Origin: an uncultured Ruminococcus sp.
Lineage (GTDB): Bacteria > Bacillota > Clostridia > Oscillospirales > Ruminococcaceae
Direction: 5' to 3'
Length of the DNA stretch: 5,351 bases
Assembly: GCA_946186215.1 (NCBI GenBank)
Contig: CAMHMM010000155.1
Location: 1 to 5,351 of the forward strand
Shown here piece by piece: positions 5,326 through 5,351 of this stretch. The position numbers and the translations under genes were made by a program. Numbering within the stretch: the stretch's first letter is position 1; each line of letters starts with the position of its first letter. The notes below the pieces were generated by a model. The model made no database searches and was not told the DNA's origin. It saw only the letters and a list, made by a program, of their open reading frames with translations.

Positions 5326-5351
5326 CGGATTTTGCAGCCACTCGTCAAGGT
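5288..5351. other. Sequence of unknown origin joined to accA at the window edge
   Basis: From about 5288 to the end the sequence no longer encodes AccA in any forward frame. On the - strand one frame is open from the edge and reads LDEWLQNPSWADVYNGALVT before crossing into accA sequence, which looks protein-like. One + frame is also open. Sixty-odd bases are too few to assign a gene. No inverted repeat or transposon end can be recognised in so short a piece. Confidence 0.4.

Overview
The window looks like a chromosomal segment of a Gram-positive anaerobe of the class Clostridia, most likely an Oscillospiraceae/Ruminococcus-like gut organism. The reasons are AGGAGG-type ribosome binding sites, frequent ATA and CTT codons, a DUF6062-type protein (a family I recall mainly from gut Firmicutes), a separate AccD with a Cys4 zinc finger, and a Clostridia-style CheA. 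This placement is inference; no marker gene fixes the species. All recognisable genes are on the + strand.

Layout: (1) 13-708, a 231-residue DUF6062-like protein with two CxxC...CxxH modules and unknown function. (2) 709-1383, a 675-base gene-free stretch. It is dominated by a tandem array at 781-1312 with an exact 185-base period (2.9 copies). Each unit is built of two older diverged half-units of 94 and 91 bases. The array stops 6 bases before a near-consensus sigma-A promoter (TTGACA, 17-base spacer, TGA-TAGAAT), which is followed by a 16-base palindrome at the expected transcription start. (3) 1384-3768, cheA, starting at TTG and carrying two tandem P2-like domains. (4) 3779-4246, cheW, whose Shine-Dalgarno overlaps the cheA stop. 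(5) 4247-4328, a short gap with a 10-bp-stem hairpin. (6) 4329-5183, accD. (7) 5176 onward, the start of accA, which overlaps accD by 8 bases, loses AccA similarity after about residue 37 and reaches a stop at 5323-5325.

How the genes work together: CheA and CheW form the core of a chemoreceptor signalling complex. CheW couples receptors to the CheA histidine kinase, which passes phosphate to response regulators not present in this window. AccD and AccA are the two halves of the carboxyltransferase that makes malonyl-CoA for fatty acid synthesis. No functional link between the two pairs is known to me; they are adjacent and co-directional, and could share transcription unless the hairpin between them terminates it.

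The points most worth a second look are the repeat array, whose middle unit has exactly the mosaic expected from one unequal crossover; the array's position against the cheA promoter; the palindrome at the start site; the doubled P2 in CheA; and the abrupt break in accA near the right edge, which is either a real disruption or an assembly join. I see no convincing new defence, mobile or RNA-guided system.
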